Positions 52,543-61,853 of a DNA stretch of 64,000 nucleotides are shown one piece after another. This stretch comes from Burkholderia sp. GAS332 (GTDB lineage: Bacteria; Pseudomonadota; Gammaproteobacteria; Burkholderiales; Burkholderiaceae). The notes beneath the pieces are model-generated. The model was not told the DNA's origin. It saw only the letters and a list, made by a program, of their open reading frames with translations, and ran no database searches. Each line of letters begins with the position of its first letter. Position 1 is the stretch's first letter. The stretch spans positions 2,852,001 through 2,916,000 of the forward strand of contig FSRV01000002.1 of the NCBI GenBank assembly GCA_900142905.1. Reading direction: 5' to 3'. Both the position numbers and the translations under genes were made by a program.

Positions 52543-55359
52543 GATCCGATGCCTTTGAATATCTCTTCTTTCATGATTCTGTTGTAATTGTCTCGTCGAA
52601 GCCCGTAGCTGTCAGTATTACGATTTATAAGAGCAGTAATTTCATCAACCTTCGAGTTAGCATTTCCTTCGGTTGTTTGATCAGCAATATCGTAAAGTTT
52701 GTGTGAAATCCAATAATAAACTCCGGATCGCGTTCCGTATTTTGTAGTTGCCAGCAGTTCAGGATTCGTTTCAAAGTTTTGAGGATCGGAGGCCCAGTAT
52801 TTCACGTAGCCATTAGTGAAGTCCTTATAATTCCCTCGGCCGGTGGTCTGCTTTAGCCCTCTGCCCCGATATTTCCAGCCTTCACCGCTATTTACATCCG
52901 AACTGTTTCCATTTTTTCCAGCATACGCACGATTGGCAATGGCTTCAGCATTTGCTGGCGTCGGCGGGTGATAACCGTAGAGTTCCGCTTCCGAAGGATG
53001 ACGCTGAAAGTACCCAAAAATATGCAAGCGCTGTGGTGTGTAGTAACGGAGGTTTTCTTCAAGAACGCATCCCGGTCCAGCCTCCTGAAAAACCTGCGCG
53101 AAAAAATGTGCTAACCGCTGTTCGGTATCCAGGCGATATTGCCCCGCATTCGCGTTTATCTCATCGGCGATTCCTTGCAGTCTCTCGTCGGGCACTGCGG
53201 CGTTCTTCCAGATTTTTCTTAACATTGCCAAAGTAATTAACCCTCGTCGGGTGGCAAAGTTTGCAATCAGTCCGATGGGATGAATATGCAGCACCGTCGC
53301 ACTGACCGGAAACCCCGCAACCTTGCCCTTCACATCGTTCCACCATTGCAGCTTGTGGATGCGCTGCAGTTCAACCAGCCAGTTGTCCTTTGCATTTCGC
53401 ATCAGCGGCGTGATTGCGTTCCATCGCGACATGTCGCCGCCCCACTCGCTTTCGTAGCGAAGCATCACATGTGATAACGCCTGCGCGAGCCACGGCGTGC
53501 GCATGGCGGCCTGCATGGCCTTGGCCGTGACCTTGCCAGCCGGATTCTCTTTGGGCTTGGTACTGGCACTGTAGCGTGGAGGGGGCGCCAGCTTTGCAAT
53601 CGCCTGTTCCAGCTTCAGCAACAACGGACTGCCATTGACTGCCGTGACCGATGGCTCGAATTCCTTCCGCTCCTTCCAGTCCGCAGAACCGGTGAGGACC
53701 AGATTGCGCCTGAAGGCATCCGTGAGATTGATACCGGTTGCGTCGACGCTCTCAAAGCCAGGCCACGCCCACGGACTTTGCCACTGTGTATTGGGGTGGT
53801 TCTTTTCGCAAACCCAGCCCGAAGCCGGATGCCCGTCCGCGTTGCCAAATTCCACGCGCCACCATTGCGTCTTGCCATCGTCTACAGCCTTGTCACGCGC
53901 ATCCAATCCGTCGAGTTGACTGCGTGAATACACGAGCGTAAATGCGTTCGCCGGGTCGGCCACCTTTTGCACGCTAAGCGGAAACCGGCTCCACGCGGGC
54001 GTTGTGGCCGTTGCGGTCGCGAGCTTCTCCCGCTCAATCCATACGGGCGATCCCTCGGACATGAGCAGGGTCGTGGAAGAGTCCTGATATCGAGGTTGCA
54101 CCTTGATCCAGGGGCCGCTTGCCGGACTATCCGGCGTCACATCGGCCCGGTACAGGGGATGCCACTCACACAGCTTGCGATCCGCCGGAAGGACGTCCTT
54201 CACCAGTTTCGCGCCGGCATGTATGACGAGAAGTGGCAGCTGATCGGGGAGTAGGAACTGTGCCGCCCGCGCACGGCTTTTGTCGAGAAACGCGCTGAAG
54301 CCATCGTCGGCAAATACTTCAAGGTGCAGAAGCTGGCGCTTTGGCACGGGTGGCAGCGGCGTCGCGCGCTCATAATCGTGATACTCACCGATCTGCCCGA
54401 GCGGCGTCCCGGCCTTGACGAATACCGGTGTCGGTGGAATCACCACCTGCCCCACCGGGTCCGGTTCCTTGATCCCTTTCAGGTTCGGCTTGTAGAGCCA
54501 GCCCCAGTCGTTTTCAGGCGTAACTTTTGCGTTGTCGGCTTCGGCTTTCCACGGCACATTCTGGTCCGCCTCCCCGAAATAGCCGCCATTGACCGGGCTG
54601 ACCATATGACCCGCAGTAATACTCTTGATGTGCACCCACTGGCCACGCGTCTCGCTGGTGATAACCTCGCTGCCTTCAGGCAGGAAACCAACCTGCTCAC
54701 CCGCCGTGAAGCTTCCGGCCTTCTTGCCCGCCTTCGGCTCAGTCCAGACAAACGCGCCTGCCGCCCCGGTCGTGCCGTCCTTGGGTGGGGCCATCTGATG
54801 ATCCCTGTCCTGAACCCGGAACGCGTCAACATTCAGCCACCACCACGGACGCTGCAGTTTGTCATCAGCCAGATAAGTCACCCAGTCTGCCGTGTGCATG
54901 TAGAGGCTGTAGATATCGTGTGATTCGTCAGCGGGCTGTGCGCCCGTGCTGTTGGGCGCGGGTGGCAGAGTCAGCGTATGGCGTACCAGTACGAAGCCGG
55001 TCGAGTACATGGCCCACTTTGCCGTCCTTGAATTGCAGATGCGGATAGGCGTCATCGATCTTGTAGGCGACGATGTACCCGTCCGCGATGCAGCGCACGC
55101 CGTCCTTCGTCCCGAACATGCCGACGCTGTTGTTCATGTGGATACCGCCGTGCGGAAATCCGTTGACCCCCAACGGGAAAAAGCCGTCGTCCATTCCGGC
55201 CAGTGCCTCATAGAAGGTCTGCGGGCTGGTCACTTCCTTGTAGTCTCTGTCCGGAAACGGGTAGCGCCACGTCAGGAGTGTGGTCGCTGGGGTCGGCGCA
55301 GGGGGCGCTGACGCGTGCGCGGGGGCTGCTGCTGGATGCGGGTGAGCTTGTGCGGTCAT
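52539..55359 (-). pseudogene. T6SS cell-wall effector (M23-like + SH3 + GH19), one-base frameshift
   Basis: About 940 codons in two overlapping frames. Frame one (55359 down) gives the N-terminus with an M23-peptidase-like part (GFFPLGVNGFPHGGIHMNN, DGVRCIADGYIVAYKIDD). Near 55005-55050 homology moves to the next frame, skipping one base (YSTGFVLVRHTLTLPPAP, IYSLYMHTADW), and runs to 52539. The middle has an SH3-like segment (EGSEVITSETRGQWVHIKSI). The last 230 residues form a GH19/chitinase-like lysozyme domain (FQEAGPGCVLEENLRYYTPQ with the likely catalytic Glu; YRGRGLKQTTGRGNYKDF). M23 metal ligands look incomplete. It follows VgrG by 49 bp. It may be inactive, expressed as the GH19 half, rescued by frameshifting, or a sequencing error. 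Confidence 0.75.
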
Positions 55360-55408
55360 GCTTGTAAGGTGTAGTAGTGGTCAGCAGGTCGGGTTCGACG
55401 CAACGTTG

Positions 55409-57745
55409 TCAGCCGGAGAACCGTGAACCGTGAGCGCCCGTATCCGGCAGATCGGTCGTGTAGGGCAGAAATTCCTTCTTCAATTGCGAGTCCGGGGGAT
55501 CTTTCTGCCAGGACGCTGCTTTTTCGATGTAGTCGCCCGGTGTGGCGTTCGTGATGTTGCACGGCGTAATACGCAGGTAGGAGCCACCTGCGCCAATCCA
55601 GACCTCATTCTTCGCCGACAGCACAAGCTTGCCGTCCGTGCTGGTAATCGTGATGTCCTTCAGCGCCGATATATCAAGCTCATCGCTTTGCGCCTGAATC
55701 CGGATCTTTCCGCGCGCCGCAAACATTTTTATTCCGAGGGTATGCGCGAACAGCGACAGCGCGTTTTCGGCCGCCATAACGATGCTCTTCAGGGCGCTTA
55801 CGCTGAAGCCTGACCCTGTCGTCACATTCACGTCCTTGCCCGCACCAACCGACACGCGATCAGGTGTCGAAACAGCGACGCCCTTCGGCGAAGACAGCAG
55901 CACGACGGCCTCCTTCAACTCGTTCACGCTGTTCTTCAGCCATTCGTTTTCGGCCTTCAGGTCGGCAATCTCGGCCTTCGCCGTGTTCGCCTGGTCAGCG
56001 AGGCCTTGAGCCTGGACCTGTAGTGTCTGGAACTGCTTCATGGCTTCCGCCATGTCGGTCTGTTTGCCGTCCGCCTGTGGCTGCATATCGCTGGACAGCA
56101 TCAGCCCGCCACCGGCACGCAGCGCGCCTTGCTTACCAGTGCGCAGCTCAAAACCGCTGCCTCGGTGCTGACGTTTTCCGTTGACGATGTGACCCAAGGT
56201 CAATTGGCTCTTGCCTGAATGCTCAGTCGAGAGCCTGACGTGCTCCTCGCCCTCCCAGTCTTCAAGATCAAATTCGTTGCCGCTTTGCGTATAAACGCGG
56301 TTGCGCGACATCAGCCGATCCTGATTGGTAATCAGGTCAACCTGGTGGTTCGTGTGATGGAAAGCGCTGATATACGGCTTGTTCGGATCGCCGTCGCGGA
56401 ATTCGATGACGGCTTCAGTACCGTCCACTGCGGGAAAGTGGAAGCCGGTCTGCAAGCCGCCTGCGAATGGCTTCGCAAGCCGCAGTGGCACGCTCTCGCC
56501 GCCGGCGGGCCACTCGCCATAGTCACAGTCGAAGCGAACGACGTAATAGCCCTGGTGTGTCAGATAGGCATATTTGTACTTGCCCGGAGACGTGACACGG
56601 GCACTCAGGGTTCCCGTGATTTTTGGCCACCCGTGATCTTCGATTTTTAACCGGAAACGCCGGTCCGAAGGAATCGCCTTGTAGGTGTTGCGATAGGGCT
56701 GGGCGCGTCCGCCCGAGTGCGTGACATCGATGATGACTTGACCGTGTGGCGCATCCGGCAAATTGTCGTCTGTAGTCAGAATGCGACCGGGACGCAGTTC
56801 GCGCAGGTTGCTCTCGCCGGTATAGACGACCTGCCACGCGAGCGCAGCCTCATGGCGTAACTGCGCTTCCCACTTTGCGCCGGACTGGTCAAGATGACCC
56901 GTGCCGTAGATATACGGCTGGCCGTAAGTCGTTTTGTCGCTTCGGGCGATGTTGGCTTCTGCCTTGATACGCTCCCAAGCCTGGTCAGGATTGTAGTCAG
57001 CGACGACGTACGCCTTGGGAACCATTTCGGTGTCCGTGCGCAGCGCTGATACGGATTCTTCGCCCGTCATCAGCCCCGAGACGGGCCGATGCAGGGACGT
57101 GAGCTTGGGCTGATACACATAGTGATCGATATCGTCGCCAAAGATGACGACATCGCCGTGATCGCCCTGAACGATGTAACTGTACATGCCCTCCTGCTGC
57201 ATGAGCATGTTGACAAAATCCCAGTCTCCCTGCTGGTACTGAAACCTGAACGAGTGCCTCGGGTACTGGCGACGCAGTTTGAAAATGAACTGATGCCCCT
57301 TCAACTCGTTGCGGCGCAGCACTGCATCGATGATCTCGGGCGCACTCCGGTTCTGGTAGGTCTGCGTCGTGCGGGGATTCAGGCAGCCGATGTGAGCCTT
57401 GAGAACAATCTCGTAACTGCTGAAGTCATTTGTCGTTTTGGTATGCGAGAAGCCTGTAATGCGCCCCCAGTACACAACTGGCTCGCCGCCGTCATCGGGT
57501 ACGAGCCTGAACTTCGCCTCATGTCCAAGGATCAAGTCACGCGTCAGCTTCTGCGGGCAAGCCGCGACGATATCAAGGCGATAGGGCTGCCCCATTTTTT
57601 CGACGGCACTGTATGACACTATCGAAATATCGCTGATCCTTTCTGGCCCGAGCACCTGAAGAAAGTATTTCTCCTGGTCACCGCCCCCCGTCAGCTTCTT
57701 CGCATCCCGTTTAAGATCGTCCAAAGACTCAACAGTTAAACTCAC
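55409..57745 (-). CDS. VgrG spike protein of type VI secretion (TssI)
   Basis: A 778-residue VgrG. The N-terminal Gp27-like part contains ISIVSYSAVEKMGQPYRLDI and the Gp5-like OB/needle part YYVVRFDCDYGEWPAGGESV, PFAGGLQTGFHFPAVDGTEA, VIEFRDGDPNKPYIS. DUF2345 follows (about 490-680, with SGKQGAL-type RTGKQGALRAGGGLMLSSDM), then a short tail ending LPDTGAHGSRFSG. No catalytic extension. GTG 57745 follows GGGGAG. It is first in the cargo island; the 155 bp upstream to the right junction include a TTGACC -35-like element. No T6SS baseplate or sheath genes are in the window. Confidence 0.93.
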   Translation of the reverse strand: MSLTVESLDDLKRDAKKLTGGGDQEKYFLQVLGPERISDISIVSYSAVEKMGQPYRLDIVAACPQKLTRDLILGHEAKFRLVPDDGGEPVVYWGRITGFSHTKTTNDFSSYEIVLKAHIGCLNPRTTQTYQNRSAPEIIDAVLRRNELKGHQFIFKLRRQYPRHSFRFQYQQGDWDFVNMLMQQEGMYSYIVQGDHGDVVIFGDDIDHYVYQPKLTSLHRPVSGLMTGEESVSALRTDTEMVPKAYVVADYNPDQAWERIKAEANIARSDKTTYGQPYIYGTGHLDQSGAKWEAQLRHEAALAWQVVYTGESNLRELRPGRILTTDDNLPDAPHGQVIIDVTHSGGRAQPYRNTYKAIPSDRRFRLKIEDHGWPKITGTLSARVTSPGKYKYAYLTHQGYYVVRFDCDYGEWPAGGESVPLRLAKPFAGGLQTGFHFPAVDGTEAVIEFRDGDPNKPYISAFHHTNHQVDLITNQDRLMSRNRVYTQSGNEFDLEDWEGEEHVRLSTEHSGKSQLTLGHIVNGKRQHRGSGFELRTGKQGALRAGGGLMLSSDMQPQADGKQTDMAEAMKQFQTLQVQAQGLADQANTAKAEIADLKAENEWLKNSVNELKEAVVLLSSPKGVAVSTPDRVSVGAGKDVNVTTGSGFSVSALKSIVMAAENALSLFAHTLGIKMFAARGKIRIQAQSDELDISALKDITITSTDGKLVLSAKNEVWIGAGGSYLRITPCNITNATPGDYIEKAASWQKDPPDSQLKKEFLPYTTDLPDTGAHGSRFSG

Positions 57746-57900
57746 GAAATACTCCCCTGTTACTGACCCGTCCGCCGAAACCGTTAACTAAACATTTAAA
57801 TTTCCTCAGGTCAACCAAATATTTTTTGAGATAATGTCGATGCCAGTCTGATAAATGCAAAGCATGTACTTCGGGACCTGTCCTATTTCTGACTATTTCA

Positions 57901-58300
57901 GCTGAGGCTGTCGCCAGACTCGGCGACCACGCCAACGGATAGACAGTCGATCTGAGTCGCGAATCCGCTGTGCGAAATCGGTTCGAAGAAGTCGGATCTT
58001 TCGACCACCTGGTCTACAGTGCCGGCGATTCGTTGCAAACCGGAGCGCTCGCCGACATGGACCTCGACCACGGTCCGTCAGGTTTTCGATGTGCGAGTCT
58101 TCGGTGCCATTGCCGCCGTCAAACATGCGGCGCCGTATCTGCGCCCCGGCGGCTCCGTGGTGCTAACCAGCGGTGTCGCCAGTCAGCGGCCGCACAAGGG
58201 ATGGGTGGCGCTGGCTAGTGTCTGCCGCGCGATGGAAGTCTTGACGCGGGCACTCGCGGTGGAGTTGGCGCCGAGTCGCGTCAACCTGGTGAGCCCTGGT
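57901..58300 (+). pseudogene. Remnant of a duplicated SDR gene
   Basis: This 400-bp stretch aligns with 59806-60204 of the intact SDR gene, with one extra base. It carries a TAG where the intact gene has Tyr (in AKGYTV), then a one-base insertion near 58071 (GACCACGG against GATACGG) that breaks the frame. Homology starts at GCTGAGG (57901), right at the island edge, and ends after GAGCCCTGG at 58300. The 5' part of the gene is missing. Confidence 0.9.
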
Positions 58301-58649
58301 CAACGCGATACTGGCGGTGCCGGTCCTGCCGCCTGGCCTTGAGACCCAGACTCGCGCACTGCTGGCTCGGCTGGACGCTATTCATGCGGTGCCTCGCAAT
58401 CGTGGCACCGCATGATCGGGCGTAGAGTATGCGATGTCCATTGCGATGGCGCCTGCGATCCTGAGCCTTGCTCATCACCCGTCATTCACGGCGCACCGCC
58501 CACGACGGCTGCCGGATGACCGCTCTGGCCGAGGACACGTCGGCGCGTTGCGCATCGGTGACAGGCTGTTGATCGGCCTTATGGAAAGCTTCGCATAAGG
58601 CCGATCAACCGTCTGCCACAACAAGCGGCGCCGCCCTAACAAAAGGGTT
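58301..58649. other. Spacer between the remnant and the intact LysR gene
   Basis: It contains a 15-bp perfect inverted repeat (58569-58608). Immediately after the SDR homology a frame reads VNAILAVPVLPPGLE, then TRALLARLDAIHAVPRNRG and a stop near 58413; this looks like the C-terminal end of some other protein, which I cannot identify. Confidence 0.4.
58569..58608. repeat. 15-bp perfect inverted repeat
   Basis: TTGATCGGCCTTATG (58569-58583) and CATAAGGCCGATCAA (58594-58608) flank a 10-base loop that can itself pair further (GAA/TTC). No T tract follows on either side, so it is not a standard terminator. It lies between the broken and intact copies of the LysR-SDR module. Confidence 0.85.
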
Positions 58650-59555
58650 CTACAACTCACTACCGTGCCCCAACGTCTCCTGAAGAAAAGCAATAAAACT
58701 CACCAGCTTCGGCGGCATATGCACATCGGGCAGATGCACCACATGGACGGGCCAGGTCGGCGCCGGCCAGTCGGGAAAAAGACGAACGAGCCGCCCCGCA
58801 TCCAGATCTTCCTGCAGCATCACCTGCGGTTGAAGAATGACCCCCAGTCCCGCGAGCGCGGCCTCGCGAAGCGCCAGGCCGCCATTGACGTCGAGGCGAC
58901 CGCGCACCGAGATGCTCTCCACGCCATTGCCATCAGGGCGAGGAAAGCGCCATTCGCGTTCAGCACCGTTCGTAAACATAAACGCCAGGCAGTTATGCTG
59001 CGCCAGATCGGCCGGTGCTTGCGGATGCCCATGGCGCGCCAGATAGGCCGGCGACGCACAGGCAATCCGCGGCGAATCGGCCAACGGCCGCGCAATCAAG
59101 CCCGAGTCCGGTAGCACACCAACGCGGATGGCAGCGTCAAACCCTTCTTCCGCCAGATCGACGAAGCGGTCGCCGAGGGATAGCTCAACCTGGACCTCGG
59201 GATACTGGTCGAGGTAGCCGGCAAGCGCCGGCACGATGACCCGCGTGCCATAGATAACCGGGCAACTCACCCGCAATCGGCCACGCGGGCTGCTCTGCAT
59301 CTCGCGCGCATCCAGCTCGGCGGCGTCCACCAGCGCCAGAATTTCGAGGCATCGCGCGTGATAGCGCTGGCCGAGTTCGGTCAGGCTCTGGCGTCGCGTG
59401 GTGCGATTCAGCAGCCGGCCGTTGAGGCGTCGCTCCAACTCACGAATGTGGTTGCCGACCATCGTGGGCGTCATGTCGATGCCTTCGGCCGCGGCGGTGA
59501 AGCTGCCCCGTTCGACCACGCGCGCAAATATCGCCATGCTGCTGAAGCGATCCAT
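58650..59555 (-). CDS. LysR-family regulator (intact copy)
   Basis: A 301-residue LysR regulator of the CrgA-like group (MDRFSSMAIFARVVERGSFT, DMTPTMVGNHIRELERRLNG, LNRTTRRQSLTELG, effector domain to GHGSEL). ATG 59555 is chosen over TTG 59561. It is divergent from the SDR at 59665, its probable target. Its 3' 170 bp recur at 50193-50362, and it is a paralogue of the LysR at 4430. Confidence 0.9.
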   Translation of the reverse strand: MDRFSSMAIFARVVERGSFTAAAEGIDMTPTMVGNHIRELERRLNGRLLNRTTRRQSLTELGQRYHARCLEILALVDAAELDAREMQSSPRGRLRVSCPVIYGTRVIVPALAGYLDQYPEVQVELSLGDRFVDLAEEGFDAAIRVGVLPDSGLIARPLADSPRIACASPAYLARHGHPQAPADLAQHNCLAFMFTNGAEREWRFPRPDGNGVESISVRGRLDVNGGLALREAALAGLGVILQPQVMLQEDLDAGRLVRLFPDWPAPTWPVHVVHLPDVHMPPKLVSFIAFLQETLGHGSEL

Positions 59556-59664
59556 TCGCAAGTCCTATTAAGGAGTGTTCGAAGAGATGACGGGTTTATC
59601 AAGTCAGGCTAAAGAATAATACTCGGGTCATCGCTTCACTCACAACCCGCAGCAAGGACTCACT

Positions 59665-60399
59665 ATGACTAGTGCAAGCACGAACCTTCAGGATCAACAC
59701 GTCGTCCTGCTGGGCGGAACGTCGGGAATCGGCCTTGCCACGGCCCATGCCGCGCTGGCTGCCGGCGCCTCGGTAACGGTGGTTTCATCGCGCAGTCAGC
59801 GTGTCGCTGAGGCGCTCGCCCGGCTCGGTGATCGGGCCAAGGGATACACGGTCGATCTGACAAACGAATCCGCTGTGCGCGAGCTGTTCGAACAACTCGG
59901 ACCTTTCGACCATCTGGTCTACAGTGCCGGCGATTCGCTGCAAATCGGCGCGCTGGTCGACATGGAGCTCGATACGGTCCGTCAGCTTTTCGATGTGCGA
60001 GTCTTCGGTGCGATTGCCGCCGTCAAACATGCGGCGCCGTATCTGCGTCCCGGCGGCTCCGTGGTGCTAACCAGCGGTGTCGCCAGCCAACGACCCCACA
60101 AGGGGTGGGTGGCGCTGGCCAGTGTCTGCAGTGCGATGGAAGGCCTCACGCGGGCACTCGCGGTGGAGTTGGCGCCGATTCGCGTCAATCTGGTGAGTCC
60201 CGGTTTGGTGCGCACGCCCCTGTGGGCCAACTTGCCCGAACCTGATCGCGAGGCGCTCTACGCCGCGCGTGAGGCAGCCCTGCCGGTGGGGCGTGTCGGC
60301 GAGGCGGAGGACCTCGCGCAAACTTACCTCTATTTGATGACCAATCGCTATGCCACGGGACAGACCGTCATCGTGGACGGCGGTGGCGTGCTGGTCTGA
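59665..60399 (+). CDS. SDR oxidoreductase lacking the YxxxK motif (intact copy)
   Basis: A 244-residue SDR-fold protein. Cofactor motif LLGGTSGIGLATA, then YSAGDSLQIGALVD and VVLTSGVASQRPHKGW with the Ser. Where classical members have YxxxK before the helix EGLTRALAVELAPIRVN, this reads LASVCSAMEG, so both catalytic Tyr and Lys are absent. I recall a subgroup with this change. The end VIVDGGGVLV is normal. Divergent from its LysR. Activity is uncertain. Confidence 0.85.
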   Translation: MTSASTNLQDQHVVLLGGTSGIGLATAHAALAAGASVTVVSSRSQRVAEALARLGDRAKGYTVDLTNESAVRELFEQLGPFDHLVYSAGDSLQIGALVDMELDTVRQLFDVRVFGAIAAVKHAAPYLRPGGSVVLTSGVASQRPHKGWVALASVCSAMEGLTRALAVELAPIRVNLVSPGLVRTPLWANLPEPDREALYAAREAALPVGRVGEAEDLAQTYLYLMTNRYATGQTVIVDGGGVLV

Positions 60400-60506
60400 T
60401 AGCCGTACCGCACGGTGAACGCGATAGCCTGGACCGGACCATCCGGCCAGGTCTATCAGCGGTACAGGCACATAGTTTCAGGGATGCCGGGCTGGCAATC
60501 GTCAAC

Positions 60507-61691
60507 TCATTCGCCCGGCACCCTCACCCACCCTTCCATCAGCACCCGCGCACTCCGACTCATGATCGCTTTGGTGACCGTCCACGCGCCGCCTTCCTCG
60601 CGAGCCTCGGCCCCCACTCGCAGCGTTCCCGACGGATGCCCGAAGCGCACCGCATCCCGCGCGCCACCGCCAGCAGCGAGATTCACCAAGGTCCCCGAAA
60701 TCGCAGCCGCCGTACCAATCGCAACCGCGGCCGTTCCCATCATCGCGTGATGCAGCTTACCCATCGACATCGCCCGCACCAGCAGATCGACGTCACCCGC
60801 GGCAACATGCTTGCCGCTAGACGCAACGTAGTCGGCAGGCTTCGCGACGAAAGCGACCTTCGGCGTATGCTGCCGCGTCGCGATCTCATCGATATGCTTG
60901 ATCAGACCCATACGCACCGCACCATGCGCGCGAATGGTCTCGAACATGGCTAGCGCCTTCTCGTCGCTATTGATGGCGTCCTGTAGTTCGGTGCCCTTAT
61001 AACCGATCGATTCCGCATCCACGAAGATGGTCGGAATACCGGCATTGATCATCGTCGCCTTCAGCGTGCCGACACCCGGCACCTCGAGATCATCGACCAG
61101 CTTCCCAGTCGGGAACATCGCGCCGCCGGCACCCTCTTCTTCGGCGGCAGGGTCCATGAATTCGAGTTGAACCTCAGCAGCCGGAAACGTCACGCCATCG
61201 AGTTCAAAGTCCCCCGTTTCCTGCACGGCGCCGTCGGTCATAGGCACATGCCCGATGATCGTCTTGCCGATATTCGCCTGCCAGATGCGCACAATAGCCA
61301 CACCGTTATGCGGAATCCGGCTCGCATCGACAAGCCCCGCGCTAATTGCAAACGGCCCGACGGCAGCGGAAAGATTCCCGCAGTTCCCGCTCCAATCGAC
61401 AAACGCCTTATCGATCGAAACCTGCCCGAACAGATAATCCACGTCATGATCCGGCTTGCTGCTCTTCGCGATGATGACCGTCTTGCTCGTGCTCGAAGTC
61501 GCGCCGCCCATCCCGTCGATCTGCTTGCCATACGGGTCCGGGCTGCCGATCACACGCATCAGTAGCGCATCGCGCGCAGCGCCTGGCACCTGCGCCGCCT
61601 CCGGCAAATCCTGCAGCCGAAAGAACACGCCTTTGCTGGTGCCGCCGCGCATGTAGGTCGCCGGAATCTTGATCTGAGGTTTGTGGGCCAT
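60507..61691 (-). CDS. prpF: PrpF, AcnD-accessory isomerase
   Basis: A 394-residue PrpF protein (diaminopimelate-epimerase-like fold). PrpF isomerises trans-aconitate-type products and is needed with AcnD for 2-methylcitrate dehydration in the propionate pathway. Recognisable: IPATYMRGGTSKGVFFRLQD, DGMGGATSSTSKTVII, SGNCGNLSAAVGPFAI and GTLRVGAEARE. ATG 61691 is the start; a longer frame to 61745 is leader. It follows acnD by 162 bp on the same strand, the usual order. Confidence 0.93.
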   Translation of the reverse strand: MAHKPQIKIPATYMRGGTSKGVFFRLQDLPEAAQVPGAARDALLMRVIGSPDPYGKQIDGMGGATSSTSKTVIIAKSSKPDHDVDYLFGQVSIDKAFVDWSGNCGNLSAAVGPFAISAGLVDASRIPHNGVAIVRIWQANIGKTIIGHVPMTDGAVQETGDFELDGVTFPAAEVQLEFMDPAAEEEGAGGAMFPTGKLVDDLEVPGVGTLKATMINAGIPTIFVDAESIGYKGTELQDAINSDEKALAMFETIRAHGAVRMGLIKHIDEIATRQHTPKVAFVAKPADYVASSGKHVAAGDVDLLVRAMSMGKLHHAMMGTAAVAIGTAAAISGTLVNLAAGGGARDAVRFGHPSGTLRVGAEAREEGGAWTVTKAIMSRSARVLMEGWVRVPGE

Positions 61692-61853
61692 GAAAGTAGT
61701 GTCCTGATGAGGGCGGGCGGAATGGCATAGCGCGTTGCGCCACACCGCCCAAACCTGCGTTACGTTCGCCGCTGAACCGACTAAGCCGACTGATTCAACT
61801 CATTCGACCAGGACAGTTCAAGCGGCAGAATCAACTTGAGCAGCTTAAAAGCC

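Noticed and set aside
50140..58400. Transposon or insertion sequence carrying the T6SS genes
   Set aside because: No transposase, terminal inverted repeats or target-site duplication is seen at either edge of the island.
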